NCBI RefSeq assembly: GCF_030123065.1
Contig: NZ_CP126093.1
Location: 624,001-688,000, forward strand
From: Neobacillus sp. DY30
GTDB lineage: Bacteria > Bacillota > Bacilli > Bacillales > Cytobacillaceae
Reading direction: 5' to 3'
Length of the DNA stretch: 64,000 nt
Shown here piece after piece: positions 11,745 through 23,076 of this stretch; position 1 is the first letter of the stretch; every line of letters begins with the position of its first letter. The notes below the pieces were generated by a model. It ran no database searches, was not told the DNA's origin, and saw only the letters and a program-made list of their open reading frames with translations. A program made the position numbers and the translations under genes.

Positions 11745-12803
11745 ATGAAAATAGTAGAAAAAGTATTCGGTCAATATCATGAGGAGTCCGTGATAGAGTA
11801 TACCCTTGTGAATGACTCGGGGATGTCCGTTTCATGCCTGAATTACGGTTGTATCATAACAAAGATACTGGTCCCAGACCGCAATGGAAAAATTGAAAAT
11901 GTTGTACTTGGTTTTGAACAATTTGAAGATTACCTTGATTTGTCCCCCTATTTCGGGGCGGTTTGTGGGCGAGTGGCTGGAAGAATCAATCACGCTAAGT
12001 TTGAATTAGATGGAGAGGTATACCAACTGACACCTAATGAGGATCCTAACCACCTGCACGGAGGTAAAAAGGGTTTTAATTCGGTCATATGGAAAACAGA
12101 ACACGTTGAGACTGAAAATGCAGTCGGATTGAAATTTTTCTATCGTAGTGTAAATGGTGAAGAAGGCTACCCAGGTAATTTGGATACGACTGCTACCTAT
12201 CTTTTAAATAACCAAAATGAATTGAGTATTAGCTATGAGGCACGTACCGATCAAAAGACGATCGTTAATTTGACCAATCATTCTTATTTTAATTTAAGCG
12301 GTAATTTAAAAAGAGATGTTTCTGAGCATATCCTTCAAATGGAAAGTAATCGCTTCTTAGAGCTAGGATCAGATTTAATCCCAACCGGAAAAATGATTGA
12401 CGCTACTAATACGCCGTTTGATTTTAGGCATGGCCGCTTGCTGCAGTCAGGGATGAAATCCGCTTATCCACAAAATGTCCTTGCTGGCGGCGGTTACGAC
12501 CACCCGCTTCTTTTTACAAAAAAGGGAGAGAATACAGTTATATTAAGTGATAAAGAAAGCGGAAGAACGCTGTTCGTTACGACGGATCAACCGTGCGTTG
12601 TTCTTTATACAAGTAATCAATTAGAAGGTCCATTTTCCATATCTGGTGTCCGGGCAAGAAATCATTTGGGAGTGTGCCTTGAAACGCAAGGACTGCCTGA
12701 CGCGATTAACCAGCCTGATTTTCCAACGATTGTTTTAAACCCTGAGGAAGTATACCATGCTGTAACAAAATATCGTTTTTTTTCTAACACAATAGGAGTT
12801 TGA
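11745..12803 (+). CDS. galM: Aldose 1-epimerase (galactose mutarotase)
   Basis: A 352-residue galactose mutarotase-like fold. The motifs GRVAGRINHAKFELDG, NLTNHSYFNLSG and CLETQGLPDA carry the substrate-binding His residues and the C-terminal catalytic Glu typical of GalM. It converts beta- to alpha-D-galactose for GalK; beta-galactosidase releases the beta anomer. RBS GGAGTGGTATAA. It lies 66 bases after galT and 3 bases before the LacI-type regulator, in the same operon. Confidence 0.95.
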   Translation: MKIVEKVFGQYHEESVIEYTLVNDSGMSVSCLNYGCIITKILVPDRNGKIENVVLGFEQFEDYLDLSPYFGAVCGRVAGRINHAKFELDGEVYQLTPNEDPNHLHGGKKGFNSVIWKTEHVETENAVGLKFFYRSVNGEEGYPGNLDTTATYLLNNQNELSISYEARTDQKTIVNLTNHSYFNLSGNLKRDVSEHILQMESNRFLELGSDLIPTGKMIDATNTPFDFRHGRLLQSGMKSAYPQNVLAGGGYDHPLLFTKKGENTVILSDKESGRTLFVTTDQPCVVLYTSNQLEGPFSISGVRARNHLGVCLETQGLPDAINQPDFPTIVLNPEEVYHAVTKYRFFSNTIGV

Positions 12804-13796
<993 letters not shown>

Positions 13797-13836
13797 AAAA
13801 AACAAATGTCCACCCTAGGTGGACATTTGTTTTTTT
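13797..13836 (+). terminator. Strong rho-independent terminator of the gal operon
   Basis: Long near-perfect stem (AAACAAATGTCCACC / GGTGGACATTTGTTT, loop CTA) with flanking A and T runs, beginning at the regulator's stop codon. Probably works in both directions. Confidence 0.9.
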
Positions 13837-13838
13837 AT

Positions 13839-13851
13839 GGTGCCTGTCACC
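13839..13851. repeat. GGTGCCTGTCACC dispersed motif, copy 1
   Basis: The 13-base string directly follows the gal terminator. An identical copy lies at 44287-44299, and both are next to GTCCACC/GGTGGAC stems. Confidence 0.55.
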
Positions 13852-13859
13852 ATTTGGCA

Positions 13860-13888
13860 TTGTCGAATATTGGTATGTTTCGTATAAT
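13860..13888 (+). promoter_or_regulatory. Sigma-A promoter of the sensor operon
   Basis: TTGTCG, a 17-base spacer, then a perfect TATAAT. The predicted transcript starts near 13895, about 30 bases before the chosen start of the sugar-binding sensor. Confidence 0.75.
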
Positions 13889-13925
13889 TTTAGTTATCTA
13901 GACTGTGAAGATAATGGGGTTGTTT

Positions 13926-14924
13926 ATGAGCAGGTTAACGGCGGTGGCGTATACGTTTGGTGTTTTGTTTTTTCTTGTAAGCTTCGCATTTTCTGTGTTT
14001 TATGGTTATAAGGTTATGTCTCATGATTTACCTGAAGAAGTTGGGAACATGGAGGAGTATAAGTATCATTTTGTGCTGGTGCCTGAGGAGCTGGATAATG
14101 ATTATTGGCGGATGGTTGAAAAAGGGGCTCAGGAGGCGGCAAAGGATTATGGTGTTTTATTGGAGTATGCAGGGCCAAAGCAAGCCAATATTGACGAACA
14201 TTTACAAACGATTGAAATGTCAATGGCCGCTAAGGTAGATGGAATTATGACTCAAGGGCTTAGTGACGAGCAATTTACTCCGCTCATCAATAAGGTTGTA
14301 GAGAGAATTCCTGTAATAACCATTGATACCGACGCTGCCAATAGCAGACGAATGGCTTATATTGGAACAGATAATTACTATTCTGGGTATTTAGCAGGTA
14401 AAGCATTGATTGAAGATACAAAGGGTCAAGCGAACGTTGCCATTATTACAGGCAGATTCTATGCGAATCATCAGCAGCTGCGCGTACAAGGTTTTCAGGA
14501 CGCTGTAAAGTCTGAACAGGGAATTAAGATTATAACAGTAGAAGAATCAGAAATTAGTAGAGTTCGAGCTGCTGAAAAGGCTTACCAAATCTTAAAGGAT
14601 TATCCCGAGGTCAATGCTTTCTATGGGACAAGTGCGCTGGATGGGATTGGCATAGCCCAAGTCGTAGATAAGTATAAAAAAAACGATACCATTTATATCA
14701 TTGGATTTGACACTCTGCCTGAAACACTAGATTACATATCTAAAGGAATCATTAAAGCCACAGTTGCTCAGGAACCATATGAAATGGGCTATCAAAGTGT
14801 ACAAATGATGATTGGTCTCATTGAAGGTAAGACAGTTCCTCCAATTGTGCATACAAATACCCGTATTTTAAGAGCAGCGGATATGCCTGTAAGTCATCTC
14901 GGCGGACGGGAGGCTGGATATTAA
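13926..14924 (+). CDS. Membrane-anchored periplasmic-binding-protein-like sugar sensor
   Basis: About 332 residues: one N-terminal membrane segment without lipobox or cleavage site, then a type I (ribose/galactose-type) substrate-binding domain facing outside. The start is uncertain: ATG 13926, ATG 13914 and GTG 13905 share the frame, and the first is preferred for its compact N-terminus. The stop overlaps the histidine-kinase start by one base (TAATG). A membrane-tethered binding protein encoded just before a YesM/LytS-type kinase and an AraC-type regulator matches the architecture of the clostridial XylFII-LytS-YesN xylose sensor. Here the next genes are mglBAC, so galactose or a related sugar is the likely ligand (inference). 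Confidence 0.82.
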   Translation: MSRLTAVAYTFGVLFFLVSFAFSVFYGYKVMSHDLPEEVGNMEEYKYHFVLVPEELDNDYWRMVEKGAQEAAKDYGVLLEYAGPKQANIDEHLQTIEMSMAAKVDGIMTQGLSDEQFTPLINKVVERIPVITIDTDAANSRRMAYIGTDNYYSGYLAGKALIEDTKGQANVAIITGRFYANHQQLRVQGFQDAVKSEQGIKIITVEESEISRVRAAEKAYQILKDYPEVNAFYGTSALDGIGIAQVVDKYKKNDTIYIIGFDTLPETLDYISKGIIKATVAQEPYEMGYQSVQMMIGLIEGKTVPPIVHTNTRILRAADMPVSHLGGREAGY

Positions 14925-16408
14925 TGTTGTTTCGAATTCGATCAAAACTGCTCCTTTATTTTATCGTACTGGTTGTTTTGTTAACTTCAGTGGGATTCTT
15001 TTTTTATAAAAGCAGTGAAAACCTTGTGAATGAATATGATGATAGTTTTGAGCGATTTCTTTTGCTAAATGAAATTTCGCAAAGGACCAATTTGATTACG
15101 GAAAATCTCCAAGGTTATTTACTAGACAAGGAAAACTCCTATTTAAAAGCCTATAACAAGGAAAAGTCCAGGTTACTTAGAGACCAAGACCTCTTTAAAA
15201 AAGAGATCAATTCTAATGATGTAACGGTTATTAATTATCATCATATGATTGACAGTTTTCTTGAAGAGTGTGATACCACAGTGGCTGCCTTCCATAAGGA
15301 TGATATTAATGAGTATTCAAACCATCTTAATGAAGTATTAAAAATAGCAGGTTTTCTTCAAGAAAGTACTCTTGCTCTCTTAAATAATAAACTTACCGAT
15401 TATCAAAACTTTTATGATCAAATGGAAAGCCAAAATCATTATTATAAACTATTATCCTTTTCCCTTTTTGCTGCGGCCTTTTTTCTAAGTACTTTACTTG
15501 CACTTTGGATATCTGGCGGGATTACAAAACCAATTACACTTTTATCGCAAGCAGCCAAGCAAATATCAAAGGGAAATTTATCTGGTCAGGATATTAAAAT
15601 TTCGACCAAGGACGAATTAAAGCTATTGACCGAAACGTTTAATCAAATGCGCTCAAACCTTAGGCTGTATGTAAAAGAAATTAAGCAGAAATCGGAACTG
15701 GATAAACTTTTAAAAGAATTGGAGTTAAGAAGCCTTCAAAATCAGATTAATCCACATTTTTTATTCAATACTTTGAATACGGTTTCAAAGATGGCTTACC
15801 TCGAGGAAGCCGAGCATACTTCAAGATTAATCGAATCTATAGCTGCCTTACTGCGATACAACTTAGGCGGTGATTTAAATAAAGCTGCCACACTAAGAGA
15901 TGAAGTAGCCATTGTAAAAGAATATTTTTTTATACAGCAAACAAGGTTTGGTGACCGTATTCAATTCATCACAGACATAGCAGAGGATTGTTTAGATCGA
16001 GAAATACCAAGTTTAACGCTGCAACCCATAATTGAAAACGCTTTTATTCATGGTGTTGAATCGTATGAGGAAAACGGCGAAATACGGCTGCATATCTACA
16101 AAAGGAATCACAGAATTTATGTGGAAATTGTAGATAACGGAGACGGTATGGATGAAAACACTCAAAATAGACTACTAAATTATGTGAGTGGAAACGAAAT
16201 AGAAGAGGAGTACGACTCAGATAAAAAACAAGGTCATTCAACTGGTATAGGGGTAAAGAATGTGATTCGAAGACTCCAGCTTTTTTACGGTCAAAAAGAT
16301 ATTATTGAAATACAATCAGAGTTTAAAAAAGGCACAACGTTTAGACTGACTATACCAGACGCGGTAATAGGGGGAAAAGAGCTTGTTGAAAATTCTAATT
16401 GTGGATGA
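14924..16408 (+). CDS. Sensor histidine kinase, YesM/LytS type, with HAMP domain
   Basis: A 494-residue protein with two membrane helices (about residues 8-27 and 174-197) enclosing an extracellular helical sensor region, a HAMP domain (about 198-250), then a His_kinase domain with the phospho-accepting His in [14 protein letters not shown] (H278) and an ATPase domain (VDNGDGMD and STGIGVKN). The short extracellular region suggests that it listens to the binding-protein-like sensor encoded upstream, with which it overlaps by one base. It would phosphorylate the response regulator that overlaps its 3' end by 26 bases. Confidence 0.93.
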   Translation: MLFRIRSKLLLYFIVLVVLLTSVGFFFYKSSENLVNEYDDSFERFLLLNEISQRTNLITENLQGYLLDKENSYLKAYNKEKSRLLRDQDLFKKEINSNDVTVINYHHMIDSFLEECDTTVAAFHKDDINEYSNHLNEVLKIAGFLQESTLALLNNKLTDYQNFYDQMESQNHYYKLLSFSLFAAAFFLSTLLALWISGGITKPITLLSQAAKQISKGNLSGQDIKISTKDELKLLTETFNQMRSNLRLYVKEIKQKSELDKLLKELELRSLQNQINPHFLFNTLNTVSKMAYLEEAEHTSRLIESIAALLRYNLGGDLNKAATLRDEVAIVKEYFFIQQTRFGDRIQFITDIAEDCLDREIPSLTLQPIIENAFIHGVESYEENGEIRLHIYKRNHRIYVEIVDNGDGMDENTQNRLLNYVSGNEIEEEYDSDKKQGHSTGIGVKNVIRRLQLFYGQKDIIEIQSEFKKGTTFRLTIPDAVIGGKELVENSNCG

Positions 16409-17969
16409 TGAGATACTAGAGCGGAAGGCATTGACAAAAATAATAAACAACTCTTCAGAGAACGTAACGGTAATCGGTGAAGCTCCTAATGGCAGAAAAG
16501 CAATTGAAATGGCTGAAGAACATAAACCGGATATTATCTTTATGGATATTAAAATGCCGGGAATTGACGGCGTACAAGCTGTCAAAGAAATCAAACGTAA
16601 CGATCAAAACATACGCTTTATCATGGTTTCCGCCTTTAATACGTTTGAATATGCAAAGGAAGTAATGCAGCAGGGTGTGAAAGAATATATCCTGAAACCT
16701 AGCAGGAAACAGGATATTCTTGAAAGCTTACAGCGGGTTTCTTCCGAAATCATAGGTGAACGCAAGCAGTTGGAAGAACAGCTGTACCTAAAGCAAAACC
16801 TCGAACGTGCAGTGTCAATCGCCCAAAAAGAATGGATGTCATCACTCATTTTGAACCCCGTTCATGATATTACGTTTGATGAATGGAGTCAGCTGTTAGG
16901 AGTAGAGATCACCTCTGGGTATATTATGCTGCTTTCCCTGTTGCCGCCGGAAAAAGGAGAACTCCTGCCGCTAGAAAAGCAAAATTGGTATCTATGGCTT
17001 AAGGATGTTCTGAAATCTTATCATAAAAATCAAGAAGTATTATTGGGACCTATGACGGAAAGCCAAGTACCGGTATTATTTTTATGCAAACAAACAACTG
17101 AAAAAACACATTTTAGAATAAATGCCCAAGCTGTGACTGACCATTTACTTGCCCAATTCCAAAAGAGTCACTTTCAGGCGGAGTTAAGAATAGGAATCGG
17201 TCTTCCGTACTGTAATGTCCATGAGCTGAATAAATCCTACCATGAAGCCGTAGCTGCACTAAATCAGCTTTTAAAAACACCTAATCGAAAGTATTTATTT
17301 GGCGGTAAACAAGGAGCCATTGGGTTACCCACAACTTCGGATCTGCTGGAAGTTGAGAAAAAGCTTCTTGATGCCCTGCGCCAGGGAGACTTAAATAAGG
17401 CCATGTTTATTTTTGACTCGTTTTCAGCAAACCTTATGAATCATGAAGGTATAATAGCTTCCGTGGTAAAAAAGTCCTTTGATGAATTGTTTATTCTTAT
17501 TTCGAGGATGCTTCATGATTTAGGGATAAGGTATGAAGGATCTTTAGAAATCAAAGAATCAAAGGAAATTAAGGAGATGTTTGATAAAGGCAAATCTTAT
17601 TTATTGTCTATCGTACAACATATTCAAGTATGGAGAACCAGTCATGCTAAGGGAATGCTCCATAAGGCAAAGGAATATATTGAAAATCATTATGCGAATT
17701 CCATTACGCTGGAACAAGTTGCAGACTATGTGGAACTAAGTCCCTATTATTTAAGCAAGTTATTTAAAGACCGGTTTGGGATGACTTTTATTGATTATGT
17801 AACAGAAATAAGAATTAAGCAGGCAAAAATAGAAATGGCTGACGCTTCAAAGAGCTTCAAGGAAATATGCTATTCAGTCGGCTATAAAGACCCAAATTAT
17901 TTTAGCCGTGTTTTCAAAAAACAAACTGGCCTATCCCCATCGGAATTTCGGCGGGAAACAGTAAGTTAA
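16383..17969 (+). CDS. Response regulator, AraC-type (YesN family)
   Basis: A 528-residue protein. The receiver domain (about 1-120) has acidic DD8-9, phospho-acceptor D55 in FMDIKMPG and the conserved Lys in YILKPS; a long linker follows, then a C-terminal AraC double helix-turn-helix (about 425-525; [20 protein letters not shown] and [17 protein letters not shown]). The start is TTG 16383 (another TTG follows directly) behind AGGGGGAAAAGAGC; no ATG fits the receiver N-terminus. The start lies inside the kinase gene, so translation is coupled. It probably activates mglBAC downstream and perhaps the galactanase. Confidence 0.93.
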   Translation: MLKILIVDDEILERKALTKIINNSSENVTVIGEAPNGRKAIEMAEEHKPDIIFMDIKMPGIDGVQAVKEIKRNDQNIRFIMVSAFNTFEYAKEVMQQGVKEYILKPSRKQDILESLQRVSSEIIGERKQLEEQLYLKQNLERAVSIAQKEWMSSLILNPVHDITFDEWSQLLGVEITSGYIMLLSLLPPEKGELLPLEKQNWYLWLKDVLKSYHKNQEVLLGPMTESQVPVLFLCKQTTEKTHFRINAQAVTDHLLAQFQKSHFQAELRIGIGLPYCNVHELNKSYHEAVAALNQLLKTPNRKYLFGGKQGAIGLPTTSDLLEVEKKLLDALRQGDLNKAMFIFDSFSANLMNHEGIIASVVKKSFDELFILISRMLHDLGIRYEGSLEIKESKEIKEMFDKGKSYLLSIVQHIQVWRTSHAKGMLHKAKEYIENHYANSITLEQVADYVELSPYYLSKLFKDRFGMTFIDYVTEIRIKQAKIEMADASKSFKEICYSVGYKDPNYFSRVFKKQTGLSPSEFRRETVS

Positions 17970-17982
17970 TAGTTTTATAGTT

Positions 17983-18017
17983 AAAGACAGATTCGTAACT
18001 GGATCTGTCTTTTTTTG
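17983..18017 (+). terminator. Rho-independent terminator
   Basis: Stem AAAGACAGAT / ATCTGTCTTT followed by a T run, after the response regulator. It separates the sensor operon from mglBAC. Confidence 0.85.
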
Positions 18018-18100
18018 ATGGCAGCAAAAAAATCTAGATAATCGCAAATTAGTGCTATAGGTTCCAACTATTGAACGAAAACTCCAGGTGCTAACATATG

Positions 18101-18114
18101 TGTAAGGGCTTTCA
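18101..18114 (+). promoter_or_regulatory. Possible cre (CcpA) site upstream of mglB
   Basis: TGTAAGGGCTTTCA fits the cre consensus TGWAANCGNTNWCA at all but one fixed position (G instead of the first base of the central CG). It lies about 60 bases before the mglB start. Tentative because the mismatch is in the core. Confidence 0.35.
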
Positions 18115-18176
18115 AGAAAGGTAAGTAAGCGAAGTTTACCAGAGTCTTTACTAACTAGCAAAAGGAGAAGGATGAC

Positions 18177-19241
18177 ATGTTTAAAAACAAAAAAGGGTTA
18201 ATTCTATCTTTAACAGTTGCTTCTAGCATTCTATTAGCAACAGGCTGCAGCAGTGAAACAAGCAGTTCCGGAGATTCTGGAAAAGGCAAGGACAGTGACC
18301 TTCCGGCAGTTGGTGCTACGATTTACAAGTTTGATGACAACTTCATGTCTTATGTTCGTCGTGCAATGGAAACAGCAGCAGACGGAAAAGTTAACTTAAT
18401 GTTGAATGACTCTCAAAATGACCAAGCGAAGCAGGTCGAACAAGTCGATACACTCATTGCAAAAGGAGCAAAATCACTCGCTATCAACCTAGTAGACCCT
18501 AAAGCAGCACAAACAATTATTGATAAAGCTAAAGTAAAGGACATTCCAGTTATCTTCTTTAATAAAGAGCCGGATGCTTCAGTATTAAAAGGTTATGAAA
18601 AAGGGTACTATGTCGGAACGACTTCATCTGAATCTGGTATTCTCCAAGGTGAATTAATCGCGAAGGCTTGGGAAGCAAATAAAGATAAGTATGATAAAAA
18701 CGGTGATGGCAAGCTTCAATACGTACTATTAAAAGGTGAACCAGGTCATCCGGACGCAGAAGCGCGTACGAAGTTTGCAGTTGATACTGTAAAGGAAAAA
18801 GGAATTGAAGTAGAAGAATTAGCAATGGATACAGGTATGTGGGATGCAACAAAAGCAACGGAAAAAATGGACGCTTGGATTGCAAAATACAACGATAAGA
18901 TCGAATTTGTTATTGCAAATAACGATGGTATGGCGTTAGGTGCCATAGCTTCTCTTGAAAAAGCAGGCTACTTCTCAGGTGATAAGTTTATGCCAGTTGT
19001 TGGTGTAGACGCGATACCAGAAGCACTTGAAATGATTGAAAAAGGAAAAATGGTGGGTTCAATCTTAAATGATGCGAAAAACCAAGGTGCCGCAACCGTT
19101 CAATTAGCTGCCAATGCTGCCAACGGTAAGGATGTATTAGAAGGCACGGAATGGAAACTAGATGATTCTAAGGCGGTTCGAGTACCTTATATCGAAATCA
19201 CAAAAGACAATATCCAGGTTGGTAAAGACGCGTATAAATAG
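18177..19241 (+). CDS. mglB: Galactose/methyl-galactoside ABC transporter substrate-binding lipoprotein
   Basis: A 354-residue lipoprotein with lipobox LATGC and lipidated Cys24, then a type I sugar-binding fold. The segment DKNGDGKLQYVLLKGEPGHP reproduces the EF-hand-like calcium loop and following strand of the MglB glucose/galactose-binding proteins, which supports galactose/glucose specificity over ribose. RBS AAAGGAGAAGG. It begins the mglBAC importer, directly downstream of the three-gene sugar sensor. The gap before mglA is filled by repeats and a hairpin. Confidence 0.92.
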   Translation: MFKNKKGLILSLTVASSILLATGCSSETSSSGDSGKGKDSDLPAVGATIYKFDDNFMSYVRRAMETAADGKVNLMLNDSQNDQAKQVEQVDTLIAKGAKSLAINLVDPKAAQTIIDKAKVKDIPVIFFNKEPDASVLKGYEKGYYVGTTSSESGILQGELIAKAWEANKDKYDKNGDGKLQYVLLKGEPGHPDAEARTKFAVDTVKEKGIEVEELAMDTGMWDATKATEKMDAWIAKYNDKIEFVIANNDGMALGAIASLEKAGYFSGDKFMPVVGVDAIPEALEMIEKGKMVGSILNDAKNQGAATVQLAANAANGKDVLEGTEWKLDDSKAVRVPYIEITKDNIQVGKDAYK

Positions 19242-19413
19242 AAAAGCGGAAGCGCCTCGTCCAGGGGCGACAGGCATAAGACGAGCCGGCGAGAAGGTTG
19301 CTCTTTAACCTTCTTGACGGGTTGGCTTATGACCCGAGCCCCTAGGCGCTGGAGCTAGACAAGTAGAAAAGTGGAAGCGCCTCGTCCGGGAATCAAACCC
19401 CTTTGGCGCTCCT
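19242..19413. repeat. GC-rich Bacillus-type repeat, one complete and one shortened copy
   Basis: From the mglB stop codon on, a block begins with GAAAAGCGGAAGCGCCTCG and ends with GGCGCTGGAGCTAGACA (about 19242-19361). It contains internal inverted segments (GCATAAGACGAGCC / GGCTTATG, and AAGGTTG / AACCTT). A second head, AGAAAAGTGGAAGCGCCTCG, follows at 19364 but soon collapses to a short GGCGCTCC end near 19412. Its base composition differs from the AT-rich surroundings. Recognised as the kind of short intergenic repeat scattered through Bacillaceae genomes; the copy number in this genome cannot be seen. Confidence 0.7.
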
Positions 19414-19451
19414 CGAACGAAGGAAAGGATAATCTTCTTTTCCTTCGTTCG
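19414..19451 (+). promoter_or_regulatory. Intercistronic hairpin between mglB and mglA
   Basis: Perfect 13-bp stem CGAACGAAGGAAA / TTTCCTTCGTTCG with a 12-base loop and no T run. Probably an mRNA stabiliser that keeps mglB transcript above mglA, or part of the preceding repeat. Confidence 0.55.
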
Positions 19452-19540
19452 GGGCAATGTTTCAAGTTATTTTTTGAAACAGGACTGATGTCTTACGATA
19501 TAAAAATGCAGTTTAAATGGTTAGGCAAGGAGGTTTTAGC

Positions 19541-21043
19541 GTGTCAGAGGCGAGTTCAACCCATTTACTTGAAATGATTAATTTAACAAAAAGGTTTCCT
19601 GGCGTAATCGCCCTTAATAACGTTTCCCTAAAAGTGAAGGCAGGAACCGTACATGCTTTAATGGGGGAGAATGGTGCAGGAAAATCAACCTTAATGAAGT
19701 GCTTATTCGGAATTTATTCCATGGATGAAGGAAAAATCCTGTTGGACGGGAAAGAGGTTTCATTTGCGAATTCAAAGCAAGCACTTGAAAACGGAGTTTC
19801 AATGGTCCATCAGGAACTTAACCAAGTCCGACAGCAAAATGTTATGGATAATATTTGGCTGGGAAGGTATCCGAAAAAAGGCATATTTATTGATGAAAAG
19901 AAAATGTATGAAGATACTGCCGCTATTTTCAAGAGTCTTGATATTAATGTTGACCCCCGCAGCAAGGTGGGGACCTTATCCGTTTCTGAAATGCAGATGG
20001 TAGAAATTGCAAAAGCAGTATCGTATCATTCCAAATTGATCGTAATGGACGAGCCAACTTCCTCCCTTACAGAAAAAGAGGTCAATCATCTATTTACGAT
20101 TATCAAAAAATTGCAAAGTGAAAACGTAGCGATTATTTATATTTCACACAAGATGGAAGAAATTTTAAAAATCTCTGACGAAGTGACCATCATGCGCGAC
20201 GGTCAGTATATTGCAACGAAAAGTGCCAGTGAATTAACGACGGATGAAATTATTAAATTAATGGTTGGACGCGATCTATCACAGCGTTTCCCCGCTAAGA
20301 TGAATCAACCAGGAGAAGTCATCCTAAAAGTGAAGGATTTAACGGCCGAAACAGCAGGGTCATTTTCGAATGTCAACTTTGAGTTAAGAAAAGGAGAGAT
20401 ATTAGGAATTGCCGGTTTAGTCGGTTCCAAACGAACGGAGGTTATGGAAGCACTATTCGGAATCAGAGGAGTCAAATCCGGAAGTATTGAATTAAATGGA
20501 AAAGTTGTTCAAAATCATTCCCCGCAGCATGCAATAAAAAATGGCTTTGCATTGGTTACAGAAGAAAGACGAACAACGGGGATATATCCACAACTTAGCA
20601 TTAGTTTCAACTCTATTATTGCTAACCTGCCTCAGTATCGAAAAGGACTATTTTTATCAGAAAGCAAAGTTCATGATGATACAAAATGGGTAATTGATTC
20701 AATGAAGGTCAAAACCCCTTCACAAAAAACGCCAATCGGAAGTCTTTCTGGCGGTAACCAGCAAAAAGTAATAATTGGACGCTGGCTGCTCACAAAACCG
20801 GAAGTATTATTGTTGGATGAGCCAACAAGGGGAATAGATGTTGGTGCAAAGTTTGAAATCTATCAACTGATTAATGAATTAGCAGCCGAAGGAAAAGGGA
20901 TTATCATGATTTCTTCTGAAATGCCAGAACTTCTTGGCGTCACTGACAGAATTTTAGTAATGAGTAATGGAAGAGCAGCCGGAATCGTAGATACGAAGAC
21001 AACATCTCAAGAAGAGATCATGCGATTGGCAGCGTTGTATTAG
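19541..21043 (+). CDS. mglA: Galactose/methyl-galactoside ABC transporter, duplicated ATPase
   Basis: A 500-residue fusion of two ABC domains. The first has Walker [10 protein letters not shown] and Walker [12 protein letters not shown]. The second has a degenerate Walker A (GLVGSKRTE) and an intact signature LSGGNQQK with [11 protein letters not shown], the usual asymmetry of MglA/RbsA. The start is GTG 19541 after a perfect AAGGAGGTTTTAGC; an in-frame codon at 19517 has no RBS. It powers uptake with MglB and MglC. Confidence 0.94.
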   Translation: MSEASSTHLLEMINLTKRFPGVIALNNVSLKVKAGTVHALMGENGAGKSTLMKCLFGIYSMDEGKILLDGKEVSFANSKQALENGVSMVHQELNQVRQQNVMDNIWLGRYPKKGIFIDEKKMYEDTAAIFKSLDINVDPRSKVGTLSVSEMQMVEIAKAVSYHSKLIVMDEPTSSLTEKEVNHLFTIIKKLQSENVAIIYISHKMEEILKISDEVTIMRDGQYIATKSASELTTDEIIKLMVGRDLSQRFPAKMNQPGEVILKVKDLTAETAGSFSNVNFELRKGEILGIAGLVGSKRTEVMEALFGIRGVKSGSIELNGKVVQNHSPQHAIKNGFALVTEERRTTGIYPQLSISFNSIIANLPQYRKGLFLSESKVHDDTKWVIDSMKVKTPSQKTPIGSLSGGNQQKVIIGRWLLTKPEVLLLDEPTRGIDVGAKFEIYQLINELAAEGKGIIMISSEMPELLGVTDRILVMSNGRAAGIVDTKTTSQEEIMRLAALY

Positions 21044-21057
21044 GAGGAGATGTTAAA

Positions 21058-22080
21058 ATGAATACTCAAGCCACTAAAAAATCTACTATTACAAAATGGC
21101 TGTTTGATAATGTTATCTATGTATTTTTACTCTTGCTTGTTATTGGAATTGTGATTGCGTCTCCTGACTTTTTGTCGATGACAAACTTAATTAATATCCT
21201 GAGTCAGTCATCTTCAAGGATCATTATTGCTCTTGGGATAGCGGGGATCTTGATTTTAGGCGGGACAGACTTATCAGCCGGAAGAATGGTCGGACTTGCA
21301 GCAGTAGTATCAGCTTCTTTATTGCAAGCTGGGGATTATGCGTATAAGATGTATCCGAATTTACCGGAATTACCCCTATTTGTTCCGATTATTATTGCAA
21401 TGTTGGTAACCGGACTTTTTGGAACATTAAATGGATTTATTGTATCTAAATTTCATGTACCGCCTTTTATTGCAACCTTGGGTATGATGATTGGAGTTTA
21501 TGGAATTACTTCTATCTACTTTGACCGACCTCCATATGGAGCACAGCCAATTGGCGGATTGAGCGAAAGCTTTACAACCTTCGCACAAAAAGGAATTAAA
21601 TTGGGTCAATATGAATTCCCATACCTGATTTTATATGCGATCGCATTTTCAATTATCATTTGGGTACTTTGGAATAAAACACAACTCGGTAAAAACATGT
21701 ATGCAATTGGCGGTAATGCAGAAGCTGCCAAGGTTTCCGGGGTTAACGTTGCAAAAAATATTATCATCATTTACATGATTGCCGGTTTATTATATGGATT
21801 CTCAGGTACATTAGAAGCCGGCCGTGTCGGCAGTGCAACCAATAATACCGGAAATATGTACGAGTTAGACGCAATTGCAGCCTGTGTAGTAGGCGGCGTA
21901 TCTTTATCAGGCGGAATTGGAACTGTACCTGGAGTCATCACAGGGGTTCTAATTTTTCAAGTTATTAACTACGGATTGGCATTCTTAGGTGTAAGTCCAT
22001 ACATTCAATTTATCGTTAAAGGTGCGATCATCATCGTAGCCGTCGCTTTTGATATGCGAAAACATGCTAAGAAAAAATAA
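21058..22080 (+). CDS. mglC: Galactose/methyl-galactoside ABC transporter permease
   Basis: A 340-residue permease of the MglC/RbsC family with about 8-10 membrane segments. Recognisable parts are the GGTDLSAGRMVG loop, GGNAEAAKVSGV (the ATPase-contacting loop) and GGVSLSGGIGTVPG. RBS TAGGAGGAGATGTTAAA, 14 bases after mglA. Last gene of mglBAC. Confidence 0.94.
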   Translation: MNTQATKKSTITKWLFDNVIYVFLLLLVIGIVIASPDFLSMTNLINILSQSSSRIIIALGIAGILILGGTDLSAGRMVGLAAVVSASLLQAGDYAYKMYPNLPELPLFVPIIIAMLVTGLFGTLNGFIVSKFHVPPFIATLGMMIGVYGITSIYFDRPPYGAQPIGGLSESFTTFAQKGIKLGQYEFPYLILYAIAFSIIIWVLWNKTQLGKNMYAIGGNAEAAKVSGVNVAKNIIIIYMIAGLLYGFSGTLEAGRVGSATNNTGNMYELDAIAACVVGGVSLSGGIGTVPGVITGVLIFQVINYGLAFLGVSPYIQFIVKGAIIIVAVAFDMRKHAKKK

Positions 22081-22087
22081 TCATTTC

Positions 22088-22113
22088 AAGACATCCTTTA
22101 AGGGATGTCTTTT
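22088..22113 (+). terminator. Terminator of mglBAC
   Basis: Stem AAGACATCC / GGATGTCTT followed by a short T run, 7 bases after the mglC stop. Confidence 0.8.
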
Positions 22114-22129
22114 CTCATAGCCTCTAGCA

Positions 22130-22181
22130 AATGCAGCGCAGCCGTTACGCCCTTGTGGTTACGCCGGCTAGGCGCAGCATT
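22130..22181. repeat. GC-rich imperfect inverted repeat
   Basis: AATGCAGCGCAGCCG and CGGCTAGGCGCAGCATT pair with few mismatches around a 20-base loop that itself repeats TTACGC. GC-rich against its surroundings; probably a short intergenic repeat unit. Confidence 0.5.
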
Positions 22182-22311
22182 GCCTTGCAAAATCATCATA
22201 GAATATGAAACGCGTTTCAGGTCAAGGTTTATTTAGTTTTATTCCTCTCATGGAATACTATAAAATGGAAGAAACAGTTGAAGATTTATTTTCATAAAGG
22301 TTGTGAAAAAA

Positions 22312-23070
22312 ATGTGTTTAATATTGTTTGCTCATAAAGTACATCCAGAGTATAGGCTAATCGTTGCTGCTAATCGAGATGAGTTTTATCAGAGACCGAC
22401 TGCACCTGCACATTTTTGGGAGGATAACCCTGAAATCCTGGCTGGCCGGGACCTAGAAAAAATGGGAACTTGGATGGGTGTCACGAAAAAAGGTAGGTTT
22501 GCGGCTTTAACGAATTTTCGGAATCCAAATGAAGTAACGGAGGGAAAACGTTCACGAGGAGAGCTTGTATCAGGCGCCCTGAAGTATGATGGAGATATTA
22601 TTCAGTATATGAAGAGCCTAACTAGAAATAATGAAGTGTATCCTGGATACAATTTATTGGCTGGTGATGGAGATCATCTATACTATTATTCTAATGTTGG
22701 CCAGGAGTTAGGGAGGTTAACGCCGGGGATCTATGGTGTCAGCAATCATTTATTAAATACTGAATGGCCTAAAGTGCAATTAGGCAAAGCCGGTTTAACT
22801 GAAATCATAAACAATAAACAAAGTGATATAGTAGAAAGTCTTTTAACTTTACTTCAAAAGGCAGATCAAGCTACGGACGAAAAACTTCCTCAAACTGGCG
22901 TTTCATTAGAATTGGAAAGAATGCTTTCGCCCATGTTTATCAAGAGTGAAAATTATGGGACAAGGAGTTCAACTGTTTTATTAATGTCTGAGAAGGAAAT
23001 ACATTATGTAGAACGTGTTTTTTCTAATAATGAAATAAACAATCAGCAATATACAATAGAACTAGGATAA
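22312..23070 (+). CDS. NRDE/TANGO2-family protein
   Basis: A 252-residue protein of the NRDE family, named from its motif (here AANRDEF near residue 24) and related to eukaryotic TANGO2. The start is ATG 22312, giving MCLILFAH; family members begin with Met-Cys, and AAAGG lies upstream. A GTG at 22303 in frame would bury that Cys. Other conserved parts are AGRDLEKMGTWMGV and FAALTNFRNP. The fold suggests an Ntn-hydrolase-like protein; the cellular role in bacteria is not established. It stands alone, convergent to the small gene at 23143-23304. Confidence 0.88.
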   Translation: MCLILFAHKVHPEYRLIVAANRDEFYQRPTAPAHFWEDNPEILAGRDLEKMGTWMGVTKKGRFAALTNFRNPNEVTEGKRSRGELVSGALKYDGDIIQYMKSLTRNNEVYPGYNLLAGDGDHLYYYSNVGQELGRLTPGIYGVSNHLLNTEWPKVQLGKAGLTEIINNKQSDIVESLLTLLQKADQATDEKLPQTGVSLELERMLSPMFIKSENYGTRSSTVLLMSEKEIHYVERVFSNNEINNQQYTIELG

Positions 23071-23076
23071 AAAAAC

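Noticed and set aside
22206..22219. TGAAACGCGTTTCA, a perfect 14-base palindrome before the NRDE gene, considered as a cre or LacI site
   Set aside because: The central CG of cre and LacI operators is replaced by GC, so it breaks the consensus at the two most important bases. No regulator can be named.
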